DNA of 64,000 nt, taken from assembly GCF_009905375.1 (NCBI RefSeq), contig NC_133655.1, forward strand, positions 35,038,398 through 35,102,397, in the 5' to 3' direction. Numbering within the stretch: position 1 is the stretch's first letter; each line of letters opens with the position of its first letter. Positions 22,005-34,190 of this stretch are shown piece after piece. A program made the translations under genes and the position numbers. The notes below the pieces were generated by a model. The model saw only the letters and a list, made by a program, of their open reading frames with translations, was not told where the DNA came from and did not search any database. The stretch is from Apium graveolens (taxonomy: Eukaryota; Streptophyta; Magnoliopsida; Apiales; Apiaceae).

Positions 22005-23681
22005 TGAAGGGTTTTTAGCACATAAACGCAACGAAAATGTAAATTTAAATCTTAAAAAAAAACGAAACCCTCTGCAGGATCCATGCGAAAAATAATATTT
22101 AATTCGTAGTTCAGTATGTTTACCTTAAGAAGCTTTACGTTAATGAAAAGATGGAGGTCTTTAATGGCGATCCAAAAATGATGAACGGAGATCCTTAGCA
22201 GCTGCTCCTCAAGTGTGAAGCACTCCACCGGTATCCACCAAGAAAACGATGTAATGAAGGAGGAGGAGATGGAGAGAATTAGGGTTTTGTAAATCTTTTT
22301 GGTTTAGGCAAAAATAGGGTCTATAATAGTATATTTATAGGCAAAATTTTCAGCTGAAAATTTTGCCATAAAATATTATTATTATTAACCCTTTATTATT
22401 CTCACTAATAATTAAAACACCTTTTAATTATTAATCCTTTTTCTAAACACATTAGAAATAATTCTCTCACTTGATTTAATTTCCAAAAATTAAATTCTTA
22501 ATTAATAATCAATTAAATCTCATTTAATCAATTATTAAATTTGCCAATTAATTATTTATTTCATAAATAAATAATTATCAGCCATTATTAATTAATTTCT
22601 CTACCATTAAATCATTCTCTTTTATGGTGTGACCCTGTAGGTTCAATATTAAGCCGGTAGTAGAAATAAATAATAATAAAACTATTTTATCATTATTTAT
22701 ATAAATTCTCTAATTCATTAAATATGATTAATTAATTAATCATATTTATTCTACATCGTGAGGGATACTTCTCAGCATATCGCGACTATCCGGATAATAC
22801 GAATTCACTGCTTAGAATACCAAGAACCTATTTAGTGAGTAGTTACCGTACAATTTATTCTTTCTACCCTGCAATGTCATGATTAAATACAAGGCATGGA
22901 ACTTGTGTCAAGCCTATCTTATTTAATCACTTGCTTTCCCATTCACTATGCTTAGTTCTATTTAATGTAAATTAGAAACTCCTTTCTAATTTCATTCACT
23001 CTGGCCAGAGATTCCTGAACTAACATAAGTGGATCAGCATTGAACATTCTCTTCCTACACTGGAAGGGGTAGATCCTTTATTGATCATACACTATCTACG
23101 TGTACAAATTCCTATACCCAGTAGAGCCCTTATAATTGTCCCTTGAGACTAAGAACTAAACCAAAGCATAGTTCAGTGTACACAAGATGACTATGATGAT
23201 CTCAAGTCTAAGGATACTTGTACAACTATCACTATGTGAACATCTGCTGACACGTGAGTGAACTCTATCAGTTGTTCAGCTGTGTGAGTCATGTTCAGTG
23301 AACTTATTCTATAATAAGCACCTACATACTAGCTATAGTGTCACCACACAAATGTCTATGAGAACAGACATCCTTCATAATGAAGCAAGCATAGTATGTA
23401 CCGATTTTTGCGGAATATTAATTACCAGTTAGTAATCCTATGACCAGGAACTATTTAAGTTTAGAGTTATCATCTTTTAGGTCTCATTATTATGATCTCA
23501 TCACAATCCATAAAAAGCTTTACTCTAAACTGTGGTATATCTTATTTAAATATTTAAATAGATAGAGTCCGCAATAAAAACAAAACAAGCCTTTTATTAA
23601 TATCAATGAAATCAAAACAGATTACGTAAAAGTTATTCCTAAATCCTCATACATGATTGGACTTAGGACATATCTCTTTCA
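22005..23681 (-). repeat. 3' LTR of the 8.3-kb copia
   Basis: 1677 bp, TGAAGGG...CTCTTTCA on the plus strand, matching 28622-30299. It holds no gene. It contains AT-rich stretches with alternating AATTAATTA. Confidence 0.93.
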
Positions 23682-23701
23682 ATCTCTCACTTGTACTAAA
23701 G

Positions 23702-26579
23702 TCAATCACTCTGGTATCTAATACCCATATTGTCTTTATGACGATCAAAGTGACTCTGAGAAAGTGGCTTTGTGAGTGGGTCTGCTACGTTGTTATGTGT
23801 GTCAACTCTCTCGACGTTGACATCTCCTCTTTCAACAATCTGAATTGCACCACCATTCAGAGTAAACACATACCCTGACATGGATTTGCTATCACTTTCT
23901 GATTGAAAACTAGAGTCAGTATAACCCTCTATTTTCAACTCAGATTCACCACCAAAAACAAGAAAAATGTCCTGAGTCCTTCGCAAGTACTTAAGGATGT
24001 TTTTCACTGCTTTCCAGTGGTCTTCACCTGGATTGGACTGATCTGCTCGTCACACTAATTGAATAAGCAATATCAGGCCTTGTACACAACATCGCGTACA
24101 TGATAGATCCTATTGCTGAAGCATAAGGAATCTTACTCATACGCTCTCTTTCCTCAGGTGTCTTAGGAGATATTTTTTCGGAAAGGGACACTCCATGGCT
24201 CATCGGTATAAGACCTCTTTTGGAGTTTTCCATGCTAAACCTTTTAAGCACTTTCTGGATGTATGTAACCTGGGTAAGACCTATCATTCTTCTAGATCTA
24301 TCTCTATAGATCTTCATACCGAGAATGTAGGATGTTTCTCCCAAGTCCTTCATGGTGAAATTCTTTGATAGCCATACTTTGACTTATTGTAGCATCGGTA
24401 TATCATTTCCTATAAGAAGTATGTCATCCACATACAATACAAGAAATGTTACCGTGCTCCCACTAACCTTCTTGTAGACACATGGTTCATCTATGTCTTT
24501 TATAAAACCAAACTCTTTGATTGTCTCATCAAAACGGATGTTCCATCTACGAGAAGCTTGTCTTAAACCATATATGGTTCACAGCAGCTTACACACTAGG
24601 TGTTCATTTCCCTTGGAAAGAAAACCCTCTGGCTGTGTCATATACACTTCCTCCTCAAGTTCCCATTAAGGAAGGCCGTTTTCACGTCCATTTTCCAGAT
24701 CTCATAGTCGTAGTAAGCAGCAATCGCAAGCAAAATCCGAATTGATTTTAACAGGGCTACAGGAGAAAAAGTTTCATCAAAGTCAATCCCTTGCCTTTGT
24801 TTGAATCCTTTTGCCACGAGCCTGGCCTTATAGGTCTCCACCTGGCCATGTGCTCCAATCTTTCTTTTGTATACCCACTTGCACCGAATAGGCTTAACAC
24901 CTTCAGGCGCCTCAACCAGAGTCCATACTTGGTTGGTATACATAGATTTCATTTCGGATTTCATGGCACTATGCCATTTCTCTGAGTCAACACTACTCAT
25001 AGCCTCATTATAGGTCACAAGGTCGTCATCATCAATGATTGACAACTCATTGTCATTCTCAATGACAAGGCCATAATACCTCTCAGGTTGGCGAGACACT
25101 CTCCCTGTCCTACGAATGAGCTGTTCCACAGAAGATTGTTCAGTCTGAACAGGTGTTTCCACTTGATCCGTAGTAGTTTGTGCTTCTTGAACTTCATCAA
25201 GTTCAATTTTTCTCCCACTGTTTCCTTCAAGGATAAACTCCTTTTCCAAGAAGGTAGCATGTCTGGAGACAAACACCCGATGATCGGTGTAAAAGTAATA
25301 CCCCAAAGTCTCTTTAGGATATCCCACAAAATTATATTTTACGGATCGAGATTCCAGCTTATCTGGGTCAATTTTCTTGACATAAGCTGGACATCCCCAA
25401 ATCTTAACGTGTTTAAGACTCGGTTTCCTTTCTTTCCATGTCTCATGTGGTGTTTGAGGAACAGATTTGGAAGGCGCCTTATTCAGTAAATATGCTGAGG
25501 TTTCCAATGCATAACCCCATAGGAATACTGGAAGATTCGCATAGCTCATCATGGACCGAACCATGTCTAACAAAGTTCGATTTCTCCTTTCAAATACCCC
25601 ATTTAACTGTGGAGTATATGGAGGAGTCCACTGGGAGACTATATCATTTTCTTTGAGATAATATTGAAACTCTCCATTCAAGTATTCACCACCTCGATCT
25701 GATCGAAGAGTTATAATACTGTATTTGGTTTATTTCTCCACTTCATGTTTATATTCTTTGAACTTTTCAAAGGCTTCAGACTTGTGTTTCATCAAATACA
25801 CATATCGGAATCTAGATCTATCATCTATGAAAGTAATGAAGTACGAAAATCCACCCATGGCTTGCGTAGATATTGGTCCACATACATCTGTGTGTACCAA
25901 TCCTAGCAAATCTGCAGCCCTCTCTCCATGTCCACTAAATGGAGATTTGGTCATTTTACCCAATAGACAAGACTCGCATGTAGGATATGATTCAAAATCA
26001 AAGGGGTCAAGTAACCCTTCCTTATGCAATGTCCGCAGTCTATTTTCACTAATATGACATATCCTACAGTGCCATAAATAGGTCAGATTTTCATCATCTC
26101 GTTTTCTTTTATTAGTTTGTTCAATCTGAAGTAGATCATGCTCTACGTCACATACATACAGACCATTATTTAAAATGCCACGTCCAAAAAGAACATTATT
26201 TCTAAGGATAGAACATTCATTATTCTTAATAATAAATAAAAAACCATCCACATCCAACATAGGAATAGAAACAATATTTCTCACAATAGAGGGAACGTAA
26301 TAACAATTATTCAAAATAATAGTCTTTGCCCGTAGGCATATGTAAACTAAATGATCCTACAGATATGGCCGCAACCCTTGCTCCATTGCCCATACGTAGA
26401 ATCACCTCATCTTTTTCAAGAGTCCTACTTTCCTTTAGTCCTTGCAACGAATTGCACATATGAGAACCACAGGCGGTATCTAATACCCAAGTAGAAATTT
26501 GACCTAGTGACATATTAACTTCGATCATGAACATGCCTGAATCAGAAGCGGTAGTCTTACTACCCTTCTTCTTCTTCAA
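23702..26579 (-). pseudogene. Broken copia pol of the 8.3-kb element
   Basis: Five minus-strand open pieces cover the copia pol order. 26579-26307 holds the protease (VLDTACGSHMC). 26314-25730 holds the integrase finger and first Asp (LVHTDVCGP). 25681-24638 holds the rest of the integrase and the start of RT (WKMDVKTAFLNG). 24353-24024 holds late RT. 24007-23702 holds a shortened RNase H. YVDD is readable at about 24430. A stop separates the two integrase pieces (near 25729), and frameshifts break RT between 24650 and 24360. In RNase H the sequence jumps from the GGAI motif to IVERGD, so roughly 80 residues, including the middle catalytic region, are missing. It is not functional. Confidence 0.9.
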
Positions 26580-26712
26580 TTCTGCAAGGTAAACCTTACA
26601 GTTCCTCTTCTAGTGCCCCAACTTATTACAGTGAAAACAAACAGCTAAATTAGGACCCGTCAACTTGTGAGCATCTAGTATGCTCCGGAGTGATAGTGCA
26701 GAAGACATGACG
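26580..26712 (-). pseudogene. Collapsed copia gag (start joined to zinc knuckle)
   Basis: Minus-strand translation from about 26710 begins MSSALSLRSILDAHKLTGPN, the typical beginning of a copia gag. Within about five residues it reaches the zinc knuckle (CFHCNKLGH, then a stop in place of the usual aromatic residue, then KRNC). The capsid portion between these two motifs, normally a few hundred residues, is gone. This copy therefore cannot form particles by itself. Confidence 0.8.
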
Positions 26713-28608
26713 AATATAGTAAATCTGTAAATGATAAACACATAACAACACTTAGCAAATATTCAATTTCATTTCAAAACACTATATGAATCGGGTCTTT
26801 ATTCATAAGTGTTTCCCACTAGTTTATCTAATTTTTTCAACCTCCTAAGTGAAAATTAAGCATTCATAATGCTAGTGGGAATAGGGATCCTACATTCCAT
26901 CACACAACCTCGGCTGTGGCACGAAACGTCATGTGATGTTCAATAGGCAGGAAACTCTTGTCAATTACATCTTATGTTATTCCCTAATATAACTTTAGCC
27001 TCTTGAATAATTGAGTCACGGCTGTGGCACGACAAACTCAATATTCTAAGTCAAGTCTAACCCAATATTTTGTACAATTGAATCAGTCTCCAACGGTCCA
27101 CGGCTGTGGCACGTACCGACCTTTAGATTCTAAATCAATGTACACATCTCTATGTAATAGACAAGTATTTCTTATTTCGAAATCAAAGCCCTCGGCTGTA
27201 GCACGAAACGACAATGATTTAAAAATAAGAACCACTTTCTACCATGTTGGAAGGCTTTGACCGACACAAGCCCGTTGTGTCATTGGCCAATTACCACTTG
27301 ATATTATTTAATTTTAGAGGGATTATATTACGTTACAATCATAATCATATTATAAAGAGATTCTTCCTTTTAAATTATATATTTCAAATCAATAATCGAT
27401 AATCAGATGATTCCTAGATCGTGTGGAGCATTGTCAAGAGGCGTCACTTAATAACCCTTTCTTACAGATAGAAATCTGTTGTTGACAGAATCATCCTTTC
27501 TCTCAATATTGAAAATTCATATTCAATTACGTGTTTCATAAACACAAGAATCTCATGATCGTATTCATAATATTTATTGTTAAGGAAAGAAACGAATCCT
27601 ATTCTAGATTTTCTAGAGCACACCTTATATTGATTTAAGTTCACCTAAATCTATCATCGCATGGTAAACATAGGCATATATCTCATATATAAAATTAAAT
27701 AAACAAGTAAATGTAAAGTGCAATAAAGTAAATGTGTTTGGTTATGGCCCCATCCTATGTGATCTTTATCAAGCTCATGATAAAGATCAAGGTCAATCTA
27801 ATATGGTGATGAAAATAAATACAACTACTTATTACATAAGTCTTCATCTTTGTTTAGACTTCTTGTATGCCTCGTTTTTTTCTTTGTATCACCTCCATTG
27901 GATAGCTTTCTTAAGTCTTCAATTATATTACATGATTGAAAGTAAAATTAATCTAATGAACTTACAAGAATAACTCGAGTTACATTCGAGATTTATGATT
28001 ACAAAGATTGACGACATGCAAGGCATATTTAAAACCAAAACCAAAACCATTACACTAAGGTCGAAAGGCCATAACCATCCACCATGCTCATACAACACAT
28101 AAAAGAATGTTAAAACACATAATCTGATCTTAACATATCATATTATCCATGATCTAATCATAAAAAAAAATATGACAAAAATCAGAATCAAATCAGAAAA
28201 ACAAGAATCACTGTTTACGGGCAGTAAATGACATCAAACGCCTTACAGACGAGTCGTTGATAGATTTAGCTATCAGTTTTGTTCAGACGCTCGTTTACCT
28301 ATGGAATAGGGTATTCGTTTGCGTAAATCGGATACCAGACCCAGATTTCAGCAAATCTGCAGCAGCCAATTCAGAATCCATATCTAATATGATTCTCATA
28401 ATTAGAACAAACATAAATCATGTATATTTCAGTATATATAGAGATTACATAATCATCTTATGATTATACAACTCACATGAATATCATATATTCAAAACCA
28501 TACATATATAAGCATTTTATATCAACATCAAATCATGGCGAATCACGTACATGCTCATATATCAAAAACAGTTAAACACATAAACGAATTAAAAACTTTT
28601 CGCAAGTA
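26713..28608 (-). other. Long untranslated leader of the 8.3-kb copia
   Basis: About 1.9 kb between the primer-binding site and the gag start, with no coherent reading frame. Four copies of a 15-base motif, CACGGCTGTGGCACG or one or two changes from it, occur at 26909, 27017, 27099 and 27191. Elsewhere it is AT rich. Confidence 0.75.
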
Positions 28609-28620
28609 GCTCTGATGCCA
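28609..28620 (-). other. Primer-binding site of the 8.3-kb copia
   Basis: Minus-strand TGGCATCAGAGC, one base different from the usual initiator-tRNA match, lies one base from the 5' LTR. Confidence 0.9.
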
Positions 28621-28621
28621 T

Positions 28622-30299
28622 TCAAGGGTTTTTAGCACATAAACGCAACGAAAACGTAAATTTAAATCTTAAAAAAAAACGAAACCCTCTGTAGGATCCA
28701 TGCGAAAAATAATATTTAATTCGTAGTTCAGTATGTTTACTTAAGAAGCTTTCCGTTAATGGAAAGATGGAGGTCTTTAATGGCGATCCAAAAATGATGA
28801 ACGGAGATCCTTAGCAGCTGCTCCTCAAGTGTGAAGCACTCCACCGGTATCCACCAAGAAAACGATGTAATGAAGGAGGAGGAGATGGAGAGAATTAGGG
28901 TTTTGTAAATCTTTTTTTGGTTTAGGCAAAAATAGGGTCTATAATAGTATATTTATAGGCAAAATTTTCAGCTGAAAATTTTGCCATAAAATATTATTAT
29001 TATTAACCCTTTATTATTCTCACTAATAATTAAAACACCTTTTAATTATTAATCTTTTTTCTAAACACTTTAGAAATAATTCTCTCACTTGATTTAATTT
29101 CCAAAAATTAAATTCTTAATTAATAATCAATTAAATCTCATTTAATCAATTATTAAATTTGCCAATTAATTATTTATTTCATAAATAAATAATTATCAGC
29201 CATTATTAATTAATTTCTCCACCATTAAATCATTCTCTTTTATGGTGTGACCCTGTAGGTTCAATATTAAGCCGGTAGTAGAAATATATAATAATAAAAC
29301 TATTTTATCATTATTTATATAAATTCTATAATTCATAAAATATGATTAATTAATTAATCATATTTATTCTACATCGTGAGGGATACTTCTCAGCATATCG
29401 CGACTATCCGGATAATACGAATTCACTGCTTAGAATACCAAGAACATATTCAGTGAGTAGTTACCGTACAATTAATTCCTTCTACCCTGCAATGTCACGA
29501 TTAAATACAAGGCATGGAACTTTTGTCAAGCCTATCTTATTTAATCACTTGATTTCCCATTCACTATGCTTAGTTCTATTTAATGTAAATTAGAAACTCC
29601 TTTCTAATTTCATTCACTCTGACCAGAGATTCCTGAACTAACATAAGTGGATCTGCATTGAACATTCTCTTCCTACACTGGAAGGGGTAGATCCTTTATT
29701 GATCATACACTATCTTCGTGTACAAATTCCTATACCCAGTAGAGCCCTTATAATTGTCCCTTGAGACTAAGAACTAAACCAAAGCATAGTTCAGTGTACA
29801 CAAGATGACTATGATGATCTCAAGTCTAAGGATACTTGTACAACTATCACTTTGTGAACAACTACTGACACGTGAGTGAACTCCATCAGTTGTTCAGCTG
29901 TGTGAGTCATGTTCAGTGAACTTATTCTATAATAAGCACCTACATACTAGCTATAGTGTCACCACACAAATGTCTATGAGAACAGATATCCTTCATAATG
30001 AAGCAAGCATAGTATGTACCGATCTTTGCGGATTATTAATTACCAGTTAGTAATCCTACGACCAGGAACTATTTAAGTTTAGAGTTATCATCTTTTAGGT
30101 CTCATTATTATGATCTCATCACAATCCATAAAAAGCTTTACTCTAAACTGTGGTATATTTTATTTAAACATTTAAATAGTTAGAGCCCGCAATAAAAATA
30201 AAATAAGTCTTTTATTAATATCAATGAAATCAAAACAGATTACATAAAAGTTATTCCTAAATCCTCATACATGATTGGACTTAGGACATATCTCTTTCA
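28622..30299 (-). repeat. 5' LTR of the 8.3-kb copia
   Basis: 1678 bp, the copy of 22005-23681. Its first bases are TCAAGGG instead of TGAAGGG, so the terminal CA of the sense-strand LTR is mutated. Confidence 0.93.
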
Positions 30300-30304
30300 C
30301 AAAG

Positions 30305-31885
30305 TTCCTAGTTTCTACAAAGATTTTACAAATCAAATCCTATACAATGATCTAGCTTTTGTTTGTCTAAGGATTTAATTATCGGGTAATGATTATACGT
30401 TACTCCGGTGAGAAGTTAAACGGATATCAATGTGCTGAGCTTCTCTGTATTCTCTTTATTTCTTGTTTTCATCACCTCTCGTGAGTGAGAAGATGAATAG
30501 AACTCCTTAACAATAATAATTTTGATTGTTATATATATTCTGCTTCTCTGTGTAGACTTTCAATTCATTTGGACAGGTGGCAGCTTTGTGTCCATAAATA
30601 TCCTTGAATTGCTGCTGTATAATTCACTGGAAAATCACCCAAGTATTCTATTGCGACCAATATAATTCCTTGGCTTCTCTTCCATGGAGACCAACATATG
30701 TGTTGCTCTAGGCGACCGGTAGATGCTCTATGGCGACCAGCATCTGTTGCTCTGGCGATCAGCATCTGTATTGCTCTGTGGCGACCAGTCGATGCTCTAT
30801 GGCAACCACTAGTGCCTTAGAGTGATTCTCTATGACGATTATGTGGTGCCTTAGAGTGATTCTCTATGGAGACCACTGTGGTGCCTTAGAGGAATTCTCT
30901 ATGGCGACCAGTGTGTTGCCTTAAAGTAATTCTCTATGGCGACCACTGTGTTGCCTTAGAGGAATTCTCTATGGCAACCAGTGTGTTGCCTTAGAGTAAT
31001 TCTCTATGGCGACCATTGTGTTGCTTAGAGTAATTCTCTATGGCGACTAGTGTGTTGCCTTACAGTAATTCTCTATGGCGACCACAGAGATTACTTGTAG
31101 TGGTCCTTACACTTCTATGGTGACCAGAGTGAAGAGTCTTCCGCCTTAAAATATTTTGCTTCTGTTTTGCCATTATTCACTGTATCAACACTTTCTTCTG
31201 TAACTGAATTAAAATCTCTTCCTCAATACTGATGTTTGGTGCACTGGTCTGGTTTACAAACAACTAGCATTGAGAGAACCAAATTCAATTTGTCTTCTGT
31301 TTCTGAGTTGATTCATATTGGTTGAATACCCATTGCTTCTAACACTGATTGTCAATAAAAAATGTACTTTCACTGGAATCCTTTCTGGTACTTTAGACAA
31401 CGTCTTCATTGCTACTACAATCTTGAATACTTCATTCACTGTTCTTCACCAATGCTTGAACATATAAATGAACTCCTGTCAGTGAGTATAGCTTCAAGAC
31501 TGCAATTATCTTCTTTAAACTATGTCTATACCATGTCTTCAATTCTTCAGATTCCTATGCTTCATACACTGTCTATCTTCTATCAATGCCAATACACTGA
31601 AATCTTCTGGTAGCACTTATACACTGAATCTTCATCATTTCTGAAACCCTGAAAGTCATTAACCTTTATTCTTCACTGAGGCATGAACATATTAATGAAC
31701 TTATTTCAGTGACCTGTAAATAGACTTCAGGCCTTCTTCTGATCTTCTGATTCTTTGTATTTGTCTTATCTTCATTCATCCTGATTTCTTGTGTAGACGT
31801 AGTTTATTAACCTGTCATGTTCTAGTGTTGTTCTCGTGTTGAGTTATCACATAACTGTTCATACAGCTACGCAGTCTCACCAACA
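30305..31885 (-). repeat. LTR of an old copia element, second part, with internal tandem array
   Basis: Continues the LTR begun at 21751 after the 8.3-kb insertion. The likely end is CTCACCAACA at 31885, giving the TG...CA form. It contains the 35-base tandem array at 30794-31095. Short open frames here are not genes. Confidence 0.55.
30794..31095. repeat. Tandem repeat of about 35 bases in an LTR
   Basis: About nine imperfect copies of TGTGTTGCCTTAGAGTAATT followed by CTCTATGGCGACCAC. Shorter relatives (TCTATGGCGACCAG) extend left to about 30690. This is a minisatellite inside the LTR. Confidence 0.85.
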
Positions 31886-33249
31886 GATTGTCCTTTACCC
31901 TTGAAGAATCTTTGGTTTTTTTACTCTAATGTTAGAGAACTTTCTTGCCAGTATCGTTCGCAGGGAAGGACTAATATCAATACCAATCTCAAGTCTCCTA
32001 TTTCTCACAATTCAGAAGTGTGGAGAATAATTTTTGGATGTGTGTAATTAACAACTAATTAATCTAATAAATAAATAAAACTATATAATAACTATGAGAG
32101 AAAACAATCCAAGAATCAGGGTTCTTCAATGGCTATCATGAATGTCTAATTTGTGTCTCTTGTTTTGTTAAAGACAATTCTTCTAATATTTATAAAATCC
32201 TCTCCCATTGTAGATTATAGTGCCTACAATTATCCCTTGAACTCCATTCCCATGGTCATACAAAGTATAATTATAAACTGTTAAGAACCAAGGATTTTTA
32301 GTCTCATAATTTGCATATCAATCTACCGATCTAATAATTAAATTGTGTCTATCATATCATATACTAGAATTACAACTCCTCTCCCGATTCATTATAACTC
32401 CTAAAGATTCAATTAGAAGTTAGCTACTCCTCTCATTGTATAAAGCTCTCAATGAAAGATTAACAATAACAAGAAAATCACAATACAATCAAACAAACAT
32501 ATTAAGCCAATGAATACTACCTAACTCTTAGATAAATGAATTAGCTATTCATGGTAAGATAAACAAAATATATATTAAGAACGCAAACCATGAGTTTATG
32601 AATTGATGTACAAAGAATACAACTTTAAAGTTCCTTTGGAATATGGATGAATCCATTCACTCCTTCTTCCAATCTCCCTCTCAAGATGCTTCTCTCCCTT
32701 CTCTCCAGAATGGTTATCTATCTTCTCCTCTTATTAAAACCCTAATACATATGTTTATATATACTTGGATAGGCTTTTAAAGGTCATACAAGGTAACTAA
32801 TAGGGAATTTAAAACAAGTTGGGAAAGCTATTTGATTACAATTTTTGTCAGGTTCAGGCCCTGGACCTTAACCTCAGGTCTTGAATGATGTCCTCAGGGC
32901 CTCTTCAGAAGAGCTCAGGCCCTGAGCTCCTTATTCTTCAAATCTACTTTTCTCAGGCCCTGAACTCACAAGCTCAGGCCCTGAGGTAAGTGCATTTTCT
33001 CCACTGATTCCTTCAGGACCTGAGCCTCCCAGCTCAGGTCCTAAATCCTCTAAATTCTTCTTTTATCATATACTCTTCTCTTTTGCACCTTGTTCTTCCA
33101 TAATTTCCTATAAACATAGAAAATTAAGACTTAGCATTCATCCAAGTTAAATAACAACTAGTACTTATTATTTAGGACTAAAACATCACAAAACAAAGTT
33201 AAAAGAAGTATACCATGGCATTAAATATCTATAAATTGATCACATATCA
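31886..33249. other. Unclassified repeat segment, possibly a solo LTR
   Basis: A non-coding segment between an LTR end and a broken gag. On the minus strand its right end begins TGATATGTGATC, which could be an LTR start. A segment reading TCCTTCCCTGCGAACGATAC near 31950 is reminiscent of plant Ty3/gypsy LTRs. No partner or duplication was found. It includes the palindromic CTCAGGCCCTGAG repeats at 32850-33045. Confidence 0.35.
32850..33045. repeat. Dispersed near-palindromic CTCAGGCCCTGAG motifs
   Basis: About ten variants of CTCAGGCCCTGAG or CAGGACCTGAG occur within 200 bases, several fused end to end (GAGCTCAGGCCCTGAGCTC near 32911). They are GC rich in an AT-rich neighbourhood. Confidence 0.7.
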
Positions 33250-33250
33250 A

Positions 33251-34139
33251 TAGGTCATTGACTGATCAAGCTCATCAAGTTCATCCAGGGTGTATAACTC
33301 ATCTTCTTCCAATTCCAGAATGACTTGTTCCTGTGAATCATTGGTTCTTTGCTCACTTGTTGAGGCAACTGGAGTCTGAAATCTTGGCTCATCATTAGAG
33401 ATCTGGCCTTCATTGACAATTAGAGCACTTGAACCATCTATAACATGCCCTTGACCAACTCTTAATGATTTTCTTTAAATCATTTCTAATTCATATGTTT
33501 TTAAGATTTCATAAAGAACTTCCAGAGTTATTCTGCTCAAGTCTCTCCCTTCTCTGACTGCTGAAACTTTCTGTTCCAAATGATCAGGGAGTGTAAGCAA
33601 AAATTTCAAGTTCACTTCTTCAGCTTCATAGTATTTGTCATGGAGCTGCAAGTCATTTATCAGCTTATTAAACCTTTCAAAGATATTAGTGATACTTTTT
33701 TTGGCTTAGCCATGAAACCCTCATATTGTGAAATCAGTATCCTTTTTTGATTAGATCTAACTTTCTCAGTTCCTTCATAGAGTATTTCAATCTTTTCCCA
33801 GATCTGCTTAACAGTGTCACAGTTGACAATGTTGTTGTACATTACATTGTCAAGTAACTCTATCATTATCAGCTGTAAACCACTATTCATGGAAAATTTC
33901 TCATTCTCAGGCTCAGTGTACTCAGAAGGATCTTTTGGAGCATAATGAGCTGGAATGACCATATCACCATTTGTAGATTCCTCAACTCTAACCAAAGGAG
34001 TGAAAGACCCATTTTTGAGAATCTAAATGTAGAGTGGATTGGCCATCCTGATAAACAACAACATTTTCTTTTTCCAAAGAGTGTAGTTAGCTTTGACAAA
34101 AGTAGGAATTTTGATGCTACTGATTTTCTGTGTATTCAT
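33251..34139 (-). pseudogene. Copia gag fragment, N-terminal half
   Basis: The minus strand from ATG at 34139 encodes a gag beginning MNTQKISSIKIPTF. It parallels the young gag: [38 protein letters not shown] and LKTYELE are recognisable. It has a stop near 34022 and frame changes near 33710 and 33475, and breaks off at 33251 within the acidic region ahead of the zinc knuckle. The fragment at 20476-21140 covers an overlapping part of gag, so the two derive from different elements. Confidence 0.8.
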
Positions 34140-34176
34140 TCTTCCAAGATCTTAAATCTATTTACTTTCAGATTTT

Positions 34177-34188
34177 GCTCTGATACCA
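34177..34188 (-). other. Primer-binding site of the 34-kb copia remnant
   Basis: Minus-strand TGGTATCAGAGC, two bases from the LTR that starts at 34191. Confidence 0.9.
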
Positions 34189-34190
34189 CT

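Larger units (their letters stand above)
22005..30299 (-). mobile_element. Complete but decayed copia retrotransposon (8.3 kb)
   Basis: LTRs at 22005-23681 (1677 bp) and 28622-30299 (1678 bp) are near identical, with roughly 1-2% difference by eye. The flanking target duplication CAAAG is perfect (22000-22004 and 30300-30304). The primer-binding site is at 28620-28609. Pol lies on the minus strand between 26579 and 23702 with stops and frameshifts. Gag is nearly all deleted, and RNase H has an internal deletion. The leader between the primer site and gag is about 1.9 kb. It lies within an LTR of an older copia and is older than the 13.2-kb element by LTR divergence. It cannot move on its own. 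Confidence 0.93.

Noticed and set aside
30690..31095. Regular direct repeats resembling a CRISPR array
   Set aside because: Units are contiguous with no unique spacers, the context is a plant LTR, and plants have no CRISPR systems.
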